Below, in pieces: positions 43,801 to 53,027 of a DNA stretch of 64,000 nucleotides. How positions within the stretch are numbered: position 1 is the stretch's first letter; every line of letters starts with the position of its first letter. Source of the DNA: Vandammella animalimorsus (GTDB lineage: Bacteria > Pseudomonadota > Gammaproteobacteria > Burkholderiales > Burkholderiaceae_C); the NCBI RefSeq assembly GCF_002285285.1, contig NZ_NSJF01000001.1:124001-188000 (forward strand), in the 5' to 3' direction. A program made the translations under genes and the position numbers. The notes below the pieces were generated by a model. It had not been told where the DNA came from, did not search any database, and saw nothing but the letters and a program-made list of their open reading frames with translations.

Positions 43801-45279
43801 ATGCCCCCGACGACTCTTTCTGCAGACTCTCAGACCGATGCCCGTGGCCTGGGATTGATGCGCCTGTGGCGCCGTTTCATGGGTGGGCGCGAGCATGGCG
43901 AAGAAGTCGCCAGCGCCAGTGAGGCGCTGGACAAGCGCCAATGGCAAAAGATTGACACCCTATTGCACGAGGCGGCCACGCAGACCGACAGTGACAGCCG
44001 CGTGCGCGCCCGTGCGCGGCAACTGCTTGACGCCTATTTGCATGCCAATGCTGCCGACAGGCTGCTGTTCATGCTGCGCCTGGCCCAGGGCTTTCATGTG
44101 GACAAGGCGGCGCTTGATCGGGCCATTACCGCCTATCAGGCCGCTTCCGAAGGGCCTGAGAGCCTGCGTGCCCAAGCCGAGCTGGCCCAGGCGTTGGAAT
44201 CCCCTCGGCTGCGCGTGCTGCGGCAATTCAACCTGCTGCCCAACGGCATCCACGCCTTGGTGCAAATGCGCGCCGAGCTGCTGCGCTCGGCCCACCAGGA
44301 AGAGCTGCAGCCGCTGGAGCAGGATTTGCTGCGCCTGTTCACCCTGTGGTTCGATGCCGGCTTTCTGGAGCTGCAGCGCATTGGCTGGGGCTCGCCGGCC
44401 TCGCTGTTGGAGAAAGTCATCCGCTACGAGGCGGTGCACGAAATCAAGTCCTGGAACGACCTGCGCAACCGACTCGACTCCGACCGCCGCTGCTATGCCT
44501 TTTTCCATGGTCGCATGCCCGATGAGCCCTTGATTTTCGTCGAGGTGGCCTTGGTCAAGGCCCTGGCCGACAATGTGCAGGCCCTGCTCGACGAGGCCCA
44601 GCCCACGCAGGATCCGGCCCAGGCCACGACGGCGATTTTTTATTCCATCTCCAACGCCCAGTCCGGTCTGCGCGGCGTGAGCATGGGCGAATTCCTCATC
44701 AAGCGCGTGGTCGAGCAGCTCACGCACGAATTCCCCAAGCTGCAGAAGTTCGCCACCTTGTCGCCCGTGCCGGGTTTTGCCAAATGGCTGCAGGGTCGGC
44801 TGGAGGATGCCCAATACCGTCAGCGCATTCCGCTGCAGGTCAAGCTCCTCATCGAGGAAGAAGAGCAAGGGGCACAGGCGCCGCTGGAGCGGCTGCGCCA
44901 GCTGCTGCGCGCGCCGCAGGAGGCAGCGCAGCCCGGGCAACAGTCCGCTGGCGAGGCGCTGGGCAAGGACGACATGGCGGCGCTGCGCCAATGGCTCATG
45001 GCCGAATGCGCGCACTACCTGCTGCTGGAAAAGCGCCGCCAGGAGCCGCTGGACCCCGTAGCGCGCTTTCACTTCGGCAATGGCGCCAGCCTGCAACAAA
45101 TCAACTGGATGGGCGACAGCTCGGACAACGGCATGCGCCAGTCGCTGGGCCTGATGGTCAATTACCTCTATCGCCTCGACGCCATCGACGAGCAGTACCA
45201 AGCCTATGCGCGCGAGGGCAAACTGGCCTACTCGCCCGAGGTCAAGAAACTGCTGGCCAGCAAGCAGCCGCAGCGCTGA
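43801..45279 (+). CDS. Malonyl-CoA decarboxylase
   Basis: 492-residue enzyme converting malonyl-CoA to acetyl-CoA and CO2. The C-terminal catalytic part is highly typical: RIGWGSPASLLEKVIRYEAV, HEIKSWNDLRNRLDSDRRCY, AFFHGRMPDEPLIFVEVALV, and AIFYSISNAQSGLRGVSMGE. The N-terminal helical domain is present. In bacteria it removes malonyl-CoA or takes part in malonate use; no malonate transporter or ligase lies alongside, so here it may be a detoxifying or regulatory activity. Confidence 0.93.
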   Translation: MPPTTLSADSQTDARGLGLMRLWRRFMGGREHGEEVASASEALDKRQWQKIDTLLHEAATQTDSDSRVRARARQLLDAYLHANAADRLLFMLRLAQGFHVDKAALDRAITAYQAASEGPESLRAQAELAQALESPRLRVLRQFNLLPNGIHALVQMRAELLRSAHQEELQPLEQDLLRLFTLWFDAGFLELQRIGWGSPASLLEKVIRYEAVHEIKSWNDLRNRLDSDRRCYAFFHGRMPDEPLIFVEVALVKALADNVQALLDEAQPTQDPAQATTAIFYSISNAQSGLRGVSMGEFLIKRVVEQLTHEFPKLQKFATLSPVPGFAKWLQGRLEDAQYRQRIPLQVKLLIEEEEQGAQAPLERLRQLLRAPQEAAQPGQQSAGEALGKDDMAALRQWLMAECAHYLLLEKRRQEPLDPVARFHFGNGASLQQINWMGDSSDNGMRQSLGLMVNYLYRLDAIDEQYQAYAREGKLAYSPEVKKLLASKQPQR

Positions 45280-45297
45280 GGGCCTGCTCGCGGCTGA

Positions 45298-45377
45298 GGG
45301 CTGTCATCAAAATTGCCGCGAATGGCGCTCGTCCCAGGTCGGGATGGGCGCGGCGCGATGATTCTGATGACAGGCCC
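45298..45377. repeat. Imperfect 80-bp palindrome after the malonyl-CoA decarboxylase gene
   Basis: GGGCTGTCATCAAAATTGCC at the left and ATTCTGATGACAGGCCC at the right are inverted versions of each other; the arms continue inward with interruptions (TGCCGCG / CGCGGCG). No T-tract is seen. It may be another palindromic repeat family or a hairpin protecting the 3' end. The rest of the 245-bp gap holds no gene. Confidence 0.6.
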
Positions 45378-45524
45378 AGGCGCTGCGGGCCATTGAGGCA
45401 AGGTTTGCTGTTGGCGCTGCTGACGCTGATGGCGCGCGCTGAGATTCGCGCACAATACACGCCCTTTGGATTTGAAAGCCCAGCGGCGGGGCGCAGTGCC
45501 CCCGCTTGCCTTGCCTTGTGCCGT

Positions 45525-46400
45525 ATGCCTACACGCATTCTTGATTCCACCTGGCCCACCAGCGCGGCCGCCGCGCCAGCGTCGTTGCGGGCGGATGGCC
45601 CCAATGGCTCGCACGCCCTGCGCAGCCCCGGAGCATGCTGGCTGGTTGGCGCCGGGCCTGGTGATCCCGAGCTGCTCACGCTCAAGGCCGTGCGCGCCAT
45701 TGGCCAAGCCACGGTGCTGCTGGTCGATGACTTGGTGGGCGAGCAGGTACTGGCCTTTGCCGCGCCCACGGTGCGAATCATCCACGTGGGCAAGCGCGGC
45801 GGTGGCCGCAGCACGCCTCAGGCCGAGATCGAGCGCTTGATGATCGAGCAGGCCATGGCCGGCGAGACGGTGGTGCGCCTCAAGGGTGGGGATCCTGCGA
45901 TCTTCGGTCGCTGCGGCGAGGAGCTGCAGCGACTGCATGAGGCGGGCGTGGCCGCGCAGGTGGTCAACGGCGTGTCCTCCGGCGTGGCGGCGGCCACGGC
46001 GCTGGCCGCGCCGCTGACGCACCGCGACTTTGCCCATGGCGTGCTGCTGGTGACGGGCCATCTTGCGCCAGGCCAGCCTGCCATGGATTGGCCGGCGCTG
46101 GCGGCCACGGCCCATGCCTGCCGCCTGACCCTGGTGATCTACATGGGGGTGCGCGGCGCGCAGGCGATTCAGGCAGGTCTGCTGCAAGGCCTGCCGGCGC
46201 ACACGCCGGTGGCGGTGGTGCAATCGGCCTCGCTGCCGGGCGAGAAACGCCTGCTGACCGAGCTGGGTGCGATGGCGGCGGACATGCAGGCGCAGCACAT
46301 CGCCAGCCCAGCCATCATCATCGTGGGCGATGTGCTCAAGGCGCGCCAGTGGCTGGAGCAGGCGCCGCAGGCCGCTGCGCTGGCGGCTGCGCCCTGCTGA
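45525..46400 (+). CDS. cobA: Uroporphyrinogen-III C-methyltransferase
   Basis: 291 residues. SAM-dependent enzyme that makes precorrin-2 for siroheme or cobalamin. Seen: WLVGAGPGDPELLTLKAVRA, VLLVDDLVGEQVL, GKRGGGRSTPQAEIERLM, VVRLKGGDPAIFGRCGEE and VNGVSSGVAAATALAAPLTH, all typical of CobA/SumT. The first 37 residues are a variable extension. The stop overlaps the next gene's ATG (TGATG at 46398-46402), showing translational coupling with the flavoprotein. Confidence 0.93.
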   Translation: MPTRILDSTWPTSAAAAPASLRADGPNGSHALRSPGACWLVGAGPGDPELLTLKAVRAIGQATVLLVDDLVGEQVLAFAAPTVRIIHVGKRGGGRSTPQAEIERLMIEQAMAGETVVRLKGGDPAIFGRCGEELQRLHEAGVAAQVVNGVSSGVAAATALAAPLTHRDFAHGVLLVTGHLAPGQPAMDWPALAATAHACRLTLVIYMGVRGAQAIQAGLLQGLPAHTPVAVVQSASLPGEKRLLTELGAMAADMQAQHIASPAIIIVGDVLKARQWLEQAPQAAALAAAPC

Positions 46401-47764
46401 TGGCCATGGACTCGCCACCCATGCCACTGCAGGCCAGCGCTGCAGCCTCGTCGGCCCAGTTCGACGCCATCGTGCTGGGCGCGGGCGCAGCTGGCCTGTT
46501 CTGCGCGGCGCAGGCGGGCCAGCGTGGGCTGAAGGTGCTGCTGATTGACCATGCGCGCCGCCTGGCCGAGAAGATTCGCATCTCCGGCGGCGGGCGGTGC
46601 AACTTCACCAACCGCGATCTGGACGTGCGCGCGCCGCAGCGGCATTTCATCAGCGAGAACCCGCACTTCTGCCGTTCGGCGCTGTCGCGTTTCACGCCCC
46701 AGGACTTCATGGCGCTGCTGCAGCAGCACGGCATCGGCTTTCATGAAAAGCACAAAGGCCAGCTGTTTTGCGACCAGGGGGCGCAGCACATCATCGACAT
46801 GCTGCGCCGGCTGTGCGAGCAGGCCGGCGTGCAGCTCTGGCAGGGCTGCGAAGTGCAAGGCGTGGAGCAACTGCCGCAGGCGCTGGCGCAGCCTGTCGAT
46901 CAGACCAGCGCCGCGCCGCGCTATGCCGTGCGCACCGCGTGCGGCCAGGTGCAGGCCGCGCAGCTGGTGGTGGCCACAGGCGGGCTGTCCATCCCCAAGA
47001 TTGGTGCCAGCGACCTGGGCCACCGCATTGCCCGCCAATTCGGGCTGCCGCTGGTGCCTTGCCGTCCAGGATTGGTGCCGCTGACTTTTGCCGCTGCCGA
47101 TTGGGCTGCCTATGCCGCACTGGCGGGCTTGGCCGTGCCCGTGGCCATCGGGACGGCAAACGCGGCAGGTACGGCGCCCGGCGGCAAAGGGCGCGCGGCG
47201 GCTGCGCCGGTATTCCATGAGGATTTGCTGTTCACGCACCGGGGCCTGTCCGGCCCGGCCATCCTGCAGATATCGAGCTACTGGCAGCCCGGGCAGGCGT
47301 TGCAGATCAACTGGCTGCCCGGGCTGGATGTGCCGCAGGCCTTGCAGGAGGCCAAGCGCAGCAGCCGGCGCCTGCTGAGCAATGTGCTGGCGCAGTGGCT
47401 GCCGGCGCGGCTGGCTGATGCCTTGCTGGCCCAGCAACCGCAATGGCAGCGCCCCATCGACCAGGTGGGCGACAAGGCCCTGCAAGCGCTGGCGGTGCAG
47501 CTGACGCAGTGGCGCATCATCCCCAGCGGCACCGAGGGCTATGCCAAGGCCGAGGTCACCATCGGCGGCGTGGACACGCGTGCGCTGTCCTCCAAGACCA
47601 TGCAGAGCACGGCGCACCCAGGCCTGTTCTTTATTGGCGAAGTGATGGATGTGACCGGCTGGCTGGGCGGCTACAACTTCCAGTGGGCCTGGGCCAGCGC
47701 CTATGCCTGCGCACAGGCGCTGGAGAAAACCTGCCCGGCGCAAGCGCAAGCGCAAGCGCTATAA
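46400..47764 (+). CDS. BaiN/HI0933-family NAD(P)/FAD-dependent oxidoreductase
   Basis: 454-residue flavoprotein. An N-terminal FAD-binding GAGAAGLFCAAQAGQRGLKV is followed by KIRISGGGRCNFTN, a signature of this family, then GGLSIPKIGASDLGH, EDLLFTHRGLSGPAILQIS and the ending TIGGVDTRALSSKTM, FIGEVMDVTGWLGGYNFQWA. Its biological reaction is not well known. The C-terminus is a short AQAQAQAL repeat encoded by GCGCAA units, and the TAA stop overlaps a TATAAT box. Confidence 0.9.
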   Translation: MAMDSPPMPLQASAAASSAQFDAIVLGAGAAGLFCAAQAGQRGLKVLLIDHARRLAEKIRISGGGRCNFTNRDLDVRAPQRHFISENPHFCRSALSRFTPQDFMALLQQHGIGFHEKHKGQLFCDQGAQHIIDMLRRLCEQAGVQLWQGCEVQGVEQLPQALAQPVDQTSAAPRYAVRTACGQVQAAQLVVATGGLSIPKIGASDLGHRIARQFGLPLVPCRPGLVPLTFAAADWAAYAALAGLAVPVAIGTANAAGTAPGGKGRAAAAPVFHEDLLFTHRGLSGPAILQISSYWQPGQALQINWLPGLDVPQALQEAKRSSRRLLSNVLAQWLPARLADALLAQQPQWQRPIDQVGDKALQALAVQLTQWRIIPSGTEGYAKAEVTIGGVDTRALSSKTMQSTAHPGLFFIGEVMDVTGWLGGYNFQWAWASAYACAQALEKTCPAQAQAQAL

Positions 47765-47765
47765 T
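47760..47765 (+). promoter_or_regulatory. -10 box of rpsU overlapping the upstream stop codon
   Basis: TATAAT formed by the last Leu codon and the TAA stop of the flavoprotein gene. It gives a leader of about 125 bases before rpsU. No convincing -35 is seen. Confidence 0.5.
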
Positions 47766-47895
47766 TTGCAGCTTTGCTGGCAATTGCCCCGTTGGCCATA
47801 CTAGTTACTGAACAAACGGGGCGAAACCGCCGGATGCCGGTTGCAAGGCCTGATCTCCCTTGTACAGCGCATTTGGCCATATTTGATTGATCTGA

Positions 47896-48108
47896 ATGAC
47901 TACCATCCGCGTCAAAGAAAACGAGCCGTACGAAATCGCCTTGCGCCGCTTCAAGCGCACGATCGAAAAACTGGGCCTGCTCAACGAGCTGCGCGCCCGT
48001 GAGTTCTACGAAAAGCCCACGACTGAGCGCAAGCGCAAGAAAGCCGCTGCCGTCAAGCGCCACTACAAGCGCGTGCGCAGCATGCAGCTGCCCAAAAAGC
48101 TGTACTGA
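47896..48108 (+). CDS. rpsU: 30S ribosomal protein S21
   Basis: 70 residues, the usual length, with [20 protein letters not shown] at the start and the basic [21 protein letters not shown]21 is needed for initiation through mRNA base pairing. A terminator follows, with a gatB/YqeY-like gene beyond it, a common order in proteobacteria. Confidence 0.97.
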   Translation: MTTIRVKENEPYEIALRRFKRTIEKLGLLNELRAREFYEKPTTERKRKKAAAVKRHYKRVRSMQLPKKLY

Positions 48109-48146
48109 TTGCCTGCTGCCATGGCGCACGCCGTGGCCTGCGCCTG

Positions 48147-48183
48147 AAAAAACCGCTCCAGGGACGCCTGGCGCGGTTTTTTT
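48147..48183 (+). terminator. Rho-independent terminator of rpsU
   Basis: AAAAAACCGC-TCCAGG pairs with CCTGG-CGCGGTTTTTTT around the loop GACG, with a run of seven Ts at 48177-48183. Confidence 0.9.
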
Positions 48184-48289
48184 GTGCCTACGGCGCGCAC
48201 GGCGCCGTAAGCCTGCCCGCTGGCTGGCTGGCTGGATGCGCAGCGCGTGCACAATGGCGCATTTGCGAAAACTACGGAGAAATACCGTC

Positions 48290-48736
48290 ATGAGCCTCAA
48301 AGAACGCATCACCGAAGACATGAAGGCTGCCATGCGCGCCAAGGAAAGCCAGCGGCTGGGCACGATCCGCATGCTGCAGGCGGCCATCAAGCAGCGCGAG
48401 GTGGATGAGCGCATCGAATTGGACGACGCGGCCATCGTGGCCATCGTGGACAAGCTCATCAAGCAGCGCAAGGATTCCATCGCCGCCTTCGAGCAGGCTG
48501 GGCGGCAGGATCTGGTCGCGCAGGAGCAGGCCGAGCTGCAGGTGCTGCAGGTCTATCTGCCTGCACGCCTGTCGGCCCAGGAGGTGGCTGCCGCCGTGGC
48601 GCGCATCGTTGCCGATGTGGGCGCCAGCGGCCCGGCAGACATGGGCAAGGTCATGGCCCAGGCCAAGCAGGAGCTGGCCGGCAAGGCCGACATGGGGGCT
48701 GTCTCGGCAGCGGTGAAAGCCGCGTTGGCAGGCTGA
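48290..48736 (+). CDS. GatB/YqeY domain protein
   Basis: 148 residues that match the YqeY family: MSLKERITEDMKAAMRAKES, LGTIRMLQAAIKQREVDERI, and the C-terminal tail-like VYLPARLSAQEVAAAVARIV and GPADMGKVMAQAKQELAGKA also found at the end of GatB. It may assist tRNA-dependent amidation or tRNA handling; the free-standing protein's function is unclear. Confidence 0.93.
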   Translation: MSLKERITEDMKAAMRAKESQRLGTIRMLQAAIKQREVDERIELDDAAIVAIVDKLIKQRKDSIAAFEQAGRQDLVAQEQAELQVLQVYLPARLSAQEVAAAVARIVADVGASGPADMGKVMAQAKQELAGKADMGAVSAAVKAALAG

Positions 48737-48807
48737 GTCTGCCGCCCATTTGCGCCGCGATCGTCCATCGCTGCGATTCGTGCTGAGCTGCCCGTGGGGG
48801 ATTTGCC

Positions 48808-50172
48808 ATGAATCTTGTGTTTCTTGCGCTGGTCGTGGTGGCCTTTGCCACAGCCGCCTGGCGTCAATGGCACTGGCAGCCGCCGGTGCAGGCGCCCGGC
48901 GCGGCGGCTGAAGGTGTGGCTGCACAGGGGGCGCACGCCGCGCAGGCCGCCAGCAGCCCGATGGAGCAGCTCTCGGCTGGCATGATCTCCTCGGCCAGCG
49001 GCGCGATCGAGCTGGCCATCGGCCTGGTGGGCGTGATGGCCTTGTTCCTCGGGCTGATGAAGGTGGCCGAGGAAGGCGGCATGCTGGTGGTGCTGGCCAA
49101 GCTGATCCGGCCCTTGCTGGTGCGGCTGTTCCCGCAGGTGCCGGCCAACCATCCGGCCATGGGCGCGATGGTGCTGAACATGTCGGCCAATGCGCTGGGC
49201 CTGGGCAATGCCGCCACGCCCTTTGGCATCCGCGCCATGCAGGCGCTCGATGCGCTCAACCCGCGCCCGGGAACGGCCACCAATGCCATGGTGATGTTCC
49301 TGGCCATCAACACCTCCAGCGTGACGCTGCTGCCGGCCAAGGTCATCGCCATCCGCGCGGCTTCGGGCTCGATGGATCCGGCCGGGGTGCTGCCCACGAC
49401 GCTGTTTGCCACGGCCGCCTCCACGCTGGCGGCCATTGCCGCGGTCTGGTGCTTGCAGCGCTTCTTCCCGGTTGGGCAGGCCACGCCGCAGGAGATGGCC
49501 ATGCAGCGACCCTGGGTGAGCGAGCCGGCAGGCGGCGAGGACGACAGCGCCCTGGCGCAGCAGCAGGCCTACCCACTGTGGGTCAGCCTGCTGGCGCTGG
49601 TGGCCATTGCGCTGGCCATCCCTGCCAGCATCGTCTGGGGCAAGCGCATCGCGCCCTGGATTGTGCCGGGCATGATGGTGGGTTTTTTGCTGTTTGGCTG
49701 GCTGCGCGGGGTGCGCATCTACGAAGCCTTCGTCGAGGGCGCCAAGGGCGGCTTCGAGGTGGCGCTGCGCATCATGCCTTACCTGGTGGCCATTCTGGTG
49801 GCGGTGGGCATGCTGCGCAGCAGTGGCGCGCTGGATGTGCTGGTGGGCGCGCTGGCGGTGTTCACCGCGCCGCTGGGCCTGCCGGCCGAGGCCTTGCCCA
49901 TGGCCTTGTTGCGCCCGCTGTCGGGCTCGGGCGCCTATAGCGTGATGACGGCCACGCTGACCGATCCGGCCATTGGGCCGGACAGCTATGTGGGCTATCT
50001 GGTCTCCACCATCATGGGTTCGTCCGAAACCACCTTTTATGTGCTGGCCGTGTACTTTGGCGCGGTGCAGGTACGGCGCATTCGCCATGCACTGGCGGCG
50101 GCGCTGCTGGCCGATGTGGTGGCCGTCATGGCCGCGGTGGCCATTTGCAGCTATTTGTTTGCTGGCCGCTGA
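48808..50172 (+). CDS. SpmA-SpmB fusion (nucleoside-recognition Gate domain) membrane protein
   Basis: 454 residues. The first half resembles SpmA (LMKVAEEGGMLVVLAKLIRP, MLNMSANALGLGNAATPFGI-like), the second SpmB (EAFVEGAKGGFEVALRIMPY, LLRPLSGSGAYSVMT, DSYVGYLVSTIMGSSETTFY). In Bacillus these act in spore maturation, but fused versions are widespread in non-sporulating proteobacteria, so the role here is probably solute or nucleoside transport. About nine hydrophobic segments are visible. Confidence 0.88.
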   Translation: MNLVFLALVVVAFATAAWRQWHWQPPVQAPGAAAEGVAAQGAHAAQAASSPMEQLSAGMISSASGAIELAIGLVGVMALFLGLMKVAEEGGMLVVLAKLIRPLLVRLFPQVPANHPAMGAMVLNMSANALGLGNAATPFGIRAMQALDALNPRPGTATNAMVMFLAINTSSVTLLPAKVIAIRAASGSMDPAGVLPTTLFATAASTLAAIAAVWCLQRFFPVGQATPQEMAMQRPWVSEPAGGEDDSALAQQQAYPLWVSLLALVAIALAIPASIVWGKRIAPWIVPGMMVGFLLFGWLRGVRIYEAFVEGAKGGFEVALRIMPYLVAILVAVGMLRSSGALDVLVGALAVFTAPLGLPAEALPMALLRPLSGSGAYSVMTATLTDPAIGPDSYVGYLVSTIMGSSETTFYVLAVYFGAVQVRRIRHALAAALLADVVAVMAAVAICSYLFAGR

Positions 50173-50371
50173 GGGCTTGTCTTCAAGCGCGCCCAACCCA
50201 AGGGGTAGCCTTGCTGCGTTTGCGCCAGCTGGTTGTTGGTTGCTGGGTGCAAACAGCATCTTGTTCGCCAGCGTCGAGAGATTTGCACGGCTCTGGCGCT
50301 GAGAGATAGAGGATCTTGGAGCAGTGGCGCGCTGCAAGAAATCAAAAAATGAAAAGAATTCTTACTTTGCA

Positions 50372-50384
50372 AATAAGAGTTATT
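50372..50384. promoter_or_regulatory. AT-rich Fur-like site upstream of the haem receptor
   Basis: AATAAGAGTTATT (10 of 13 to AATGAGAATCATT) in the AT-rich patch 50330-50400, which is the only such patch in the 610-bp gap 50173-50783. The neighbouring TTATTTATAA is also palindromic. The rest of the gap holds repeat B (50507-50671) and no gene. Confidence 0.35.
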
Positions 50385-50506
50385 TATAATTGAGAGACTA
50401 GATTGACAATCTGCGGAAGCAGTCGCCCGATCCTATTGGGCCAAGCGTGTCTTGCTCAGCCGAGGCCAGACCGGCCTGACACGCGCTTTACACAGATGCC
50501 ATCCTA

Positions 50507-50671
50507 GGGCTTGTTGAGATTGAGTGTTGCGGCGGTGTTTTCGGTCGAAAAACCGCAACTGCTGTGTTGAAAACGCTTGCAAGCTGCCCAGGCCTTGTGC
50601 GCGTTTGCGCCTTGCATTTGCGACTTTGGCCTCGAAAAACCGCTTTGCAAACCCAATCTCAACAACCCTGG
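50507..50671. repeat. Dispersed palindromic repeat B, full copy 1
   Basis: About 165 bp with inverted ends: GGGCTTGTTGAGATTGAG on the left, CCCAATCTCAACAACCC on the right. Inside is GGTCGAAAAACCGCAACTGC and, near the right arm, CTCGAAAAACCGCTTTGCAA, themselves roughly inverted. The copy at 60948-61105 matches end to end and a half copy is at 10202-10262. Its right end is about 110 bp before the receptor start. Confidence 0.78.
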
Positions 50672-50783
50672 CCCCTTCGATAGGGGGCGGATGCCAAAAA
50701 CCCCTCGATGCGTGTTTCGTCAAGGCCCAGTCGCGCCGCTTTGTGCGCAGCTGGGCCTGTTGTTGTATCCCAGAGGAGTTTTT

Positions 50784-52943
50784 ATGCCATTTGCCCGCAA
50801 GCCCATTGCCTTGTTGGTCGCGCACATCTGCTGCGGCTGCGCTTTTGCCCAAACAGGAGGCGCAGTCGCGGCGGCACAGGCCGATCAGTTGCCGACCGTG
50901 ACCGTCAGCGCCCAGCCGCAGCCGCAGACCACGGTGATCGGCCAGGAGCAGCTCGAGAAAGAGCCGCCCAGAAACATCCGTGGCGTGTTCGACAACACGC
51001 CGGGTGTGGATTTTTCCACCATGACCGGTGTGCTGGGCGACATTGAAATCCGCGGCATGGGCGGCATTGGCGATGGCCTGGGTGTGGGCAGCGACCGCGT
51101 GACTGTGGAGCTCGACGGCATGGACATCACGCAGAGCTTTTCCTTCGGCCACAGCATGCACTATGGCCGTCAGCTCTTTGATCCGGCAGACCTCAAGCAG
51201 GTCAACGTGCACAAGGGCCCGGGGGCCAATGGCCTGGCCGGCAGCGTGCAGTTCCGCACCAAGGATCCGGCCGATTACCTGCGCCCTGGCCAGCGCCTGG
51301 GCGGCGATGTGCGCGCCGGCTACAGCGGCGACACCCGCGACATTGCCGCCGGCTTCAGCCTGGCGGCGTTGATCGACGAGCGCCAGAGCGCCTCGCTGAG
51401 CTATACGCGCCGTTCGTACCAGGAGCTGGACAACAAGGGCGGGCTGGACATCGACGGCCCCCAGCGCACCAAGAGCCTGCCGGTGGATGGGCGCAGCCAC
51501 TCGCTCAATGGCAAATGGGTGTTGCAACCCAATCGCGACCACAAGCTCACGCTTAACGCCCAGTACTACGGCGCCCACAGCGACATCGACCGGCGCAATG
51601 CGCTGGGCACCAGCACCTCCAGCCGCGGCAGCACCACCACGCACAGCGCCACGGAAGAGCGCAAAAACACCCGCAGCGCCCTGTCGCTCAGCCATGACCT
51701 GAACGCCGCCAACGCGCTGTTCGATGGCATGAGCTGGCAGCTGTCCATGCAAAGAACGCGCGGCCAGAACCTGGGCATCACCGACCGCACCGGCACGACC
51801 GGCGCGCGCACGCTGACCACGGACAAGAACTATTTCAAGACCAGCTCTTACACCTTCAAGGCCGATTTCGACAAGGCCATCGCGCCCGCAGGCGCCAGCC
51901 TGCGCCAGGACTGGAGCTATGGCTTCAAGCTGCAGCGCAGCGAGGCCGAGCTGGATCTGGTGCGCACAGTGGGCAGCCGCATCAGCAACCCTACGTACTT
52001 CCCGCGCAACCAGCAGTGGCAGGCCAGCGTGCACGTCGCCAACCGCCTGGGCCTGGGCGAGAGCGGCGTGAGCCTGACGCCCTCGGCCAAGGTCTCGCAC
52101 ATCCGCATCGATCCATCGTTCGATGCCGGTGTCACGCCTGTGGAGGGCACGCGCAAGTACAGCAAGACCGCTGTGGGCGGCGGCCTGCTGTTGGACTGGA
52201 AGCTCAATGACAACCACCTGCTGTCGGCCAGCTTCAACCGCAGCACCCGACTGCCGGGCTACGGTGAGAGCAATGGCCAAAGCTATGGCCACTGGCCCTC
52301 GCGCCCCAACCCCAATCTGAAGCCGGAAACAGCCACGGGCGTGGAGTTGGCCTGGAGCAGCTTTGGCGCGCTGGGGCGGCAAAAGGCCACGGTGTTCCAC
52401 AACGCCTATAGCAACATGATCGAGGTCGATTGCGGCGACTATGGCCACGATGCCGTCTGCACGGTCTTCAACGAGCCGGGGCGCACCAAAGTCCATGGCT
52501 TCGAGTGGGAAGGCAGCCTGAACCTGGGCGCGCTGGGCGCGGCCCATGGCCTGCACCTGGATGGCGCGCTGGCTTATTCCAAGGGCAAGCAAGACGATGG
52601 CAAGCCGCTGCTGCGCGTCAACCCGTTGCATGGCCACGTGGGCTTGCGCTATGCCGAACCCGGCGATCGCTGGGGCGGGCAGTTGCGCGTGAAATGGTCG
52701 GCAGCGAAGAAAAAGGCCGATCTGCCCAGCAGCCGCTACGCCTCGCTGCCCGGCTACGGTGTTGTGGACCTGACCGCTTACTACAAGCCCACGGCCAACC
52801 TCACCCTCAGCGGCGGCATCTACAACATCGGCGACAAGCGTTACGCACTGTGGAATCGCGCGCGCGGCATCACCAAGCCCGACTTTTCCAGCTACACCGA
52901 GGCTGGCCGCTACGTTGGCGTGAACCTGCGCTATCAGTTCTGA
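50784..52943 (+). CDS. TonB-dependent haem/haemoglobin-type receptor
   Basis: 719 residues with a signal peptide (MPFARKPIALLVAHICCGCA), a short N-terminus (no STN domain), a plug starting TVTVSAQPQPQTTVIGQEQL, with PRNIRGVFDNTPGVDFS and NVHKGPGANGLAGSVQFRTK, and a barrel ending YVGVNLRYQF. The plug and barrel pattern (VDLTAYYKPTANLTLSGGIY, NIGDKRYALWN) fits the haemoglobin/transferrin/lactoferrin receptor group, for example HmuR/BhuR. AGAGGAG lies five bases before ATG 50784. No haem ABC transporter genes are adjacent, so the ligand is inferred from family resemblance only. Confidence 0.87.
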   Translation: MPFARKPIALLVAHICCGCAFAQTGGAVAAAQADQLPTVTVSAQPQPQTTVIGQEQLEKEPPRNIRGVFDNTPGVDFSTMTGVLGDIEIRGMGGIGDGLGVGSDRVTVELDGMDITQSFSFGHSMHYGRQLFDPADLKQVNVHKGPGANGLAGSVQFRTKDPADYLRPGQRLGGDVRAGYSGDTRDIAAGFSLAALIDERQSASLSYTRRSYQELDNKGGLDIDGPQRTKSLPVDGRSHSLNGKWVLQPNRDHKLTLNAQYYGAHSDIDRRNALGTSTSSRGSTTTHSATEERKNTRSALSLSHDLNAANALFDGMSWQLSMQRTRGQNLGITDRTGTTGARTLTTDKNYFKTSSYTFKADFDKAIAPAGASLRQDWSYGFKLQRSEAELDLVRTVGSRISNPTYFPRNQQWQASVHVANRLGLGESGVSLTPSAKVSHIRIDPSFDAGVTPVEGTRKYSKTAVGGGLLLDWKLNDNHLLSASFNRSTRLPGYGESNGQSYGHWPSRPNPNLKPETATGVELAWSSFGALGRQKATVFHNAYSNMIEVDCGDYGHDAVCTVFNEPGRTKVHGFEWEGSLNLGALGAAHGLHLDGALAYSKGKQDDGKPLLRVNPLHGHVGLRYAEPGDRWGGQLRVKWSAAKKKADLPSSRYASLPGYGVVDLTAYYKPTANLTLSGGIYNIGDKRYALWNRARGITKPDFSSYTEAGRYVGVNLRYQF

Positions 52944-52965
52944 TCGCTCATACCGGACACGCACG

Positions 52966-53014
52966 GCAAAAAAACAGCCCATGGCGCAGCACAGGCCATG
53001 GGCTGTTTTTTTGC
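52966..53014. terminator. Bidirectional terminator after the haem receptor
   Basis: GCAAAAAAACAGCCCATGG (52966-52984) pairs with CCATGGGCTGTTTTTTTGC (52996-53014). A/T tracts on both strands suit the convergent genes on either side. Confidence 0.92.
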
Positions 53015-53027
53015 GGCCTTGCCGGCT

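Noticed and set aside
48808-50172. Sporulation function for the SpmA-SpmB-like protein
   Set aside because: No other sporulation gene is seen and such fusions are common in non-sporulating bacteria.
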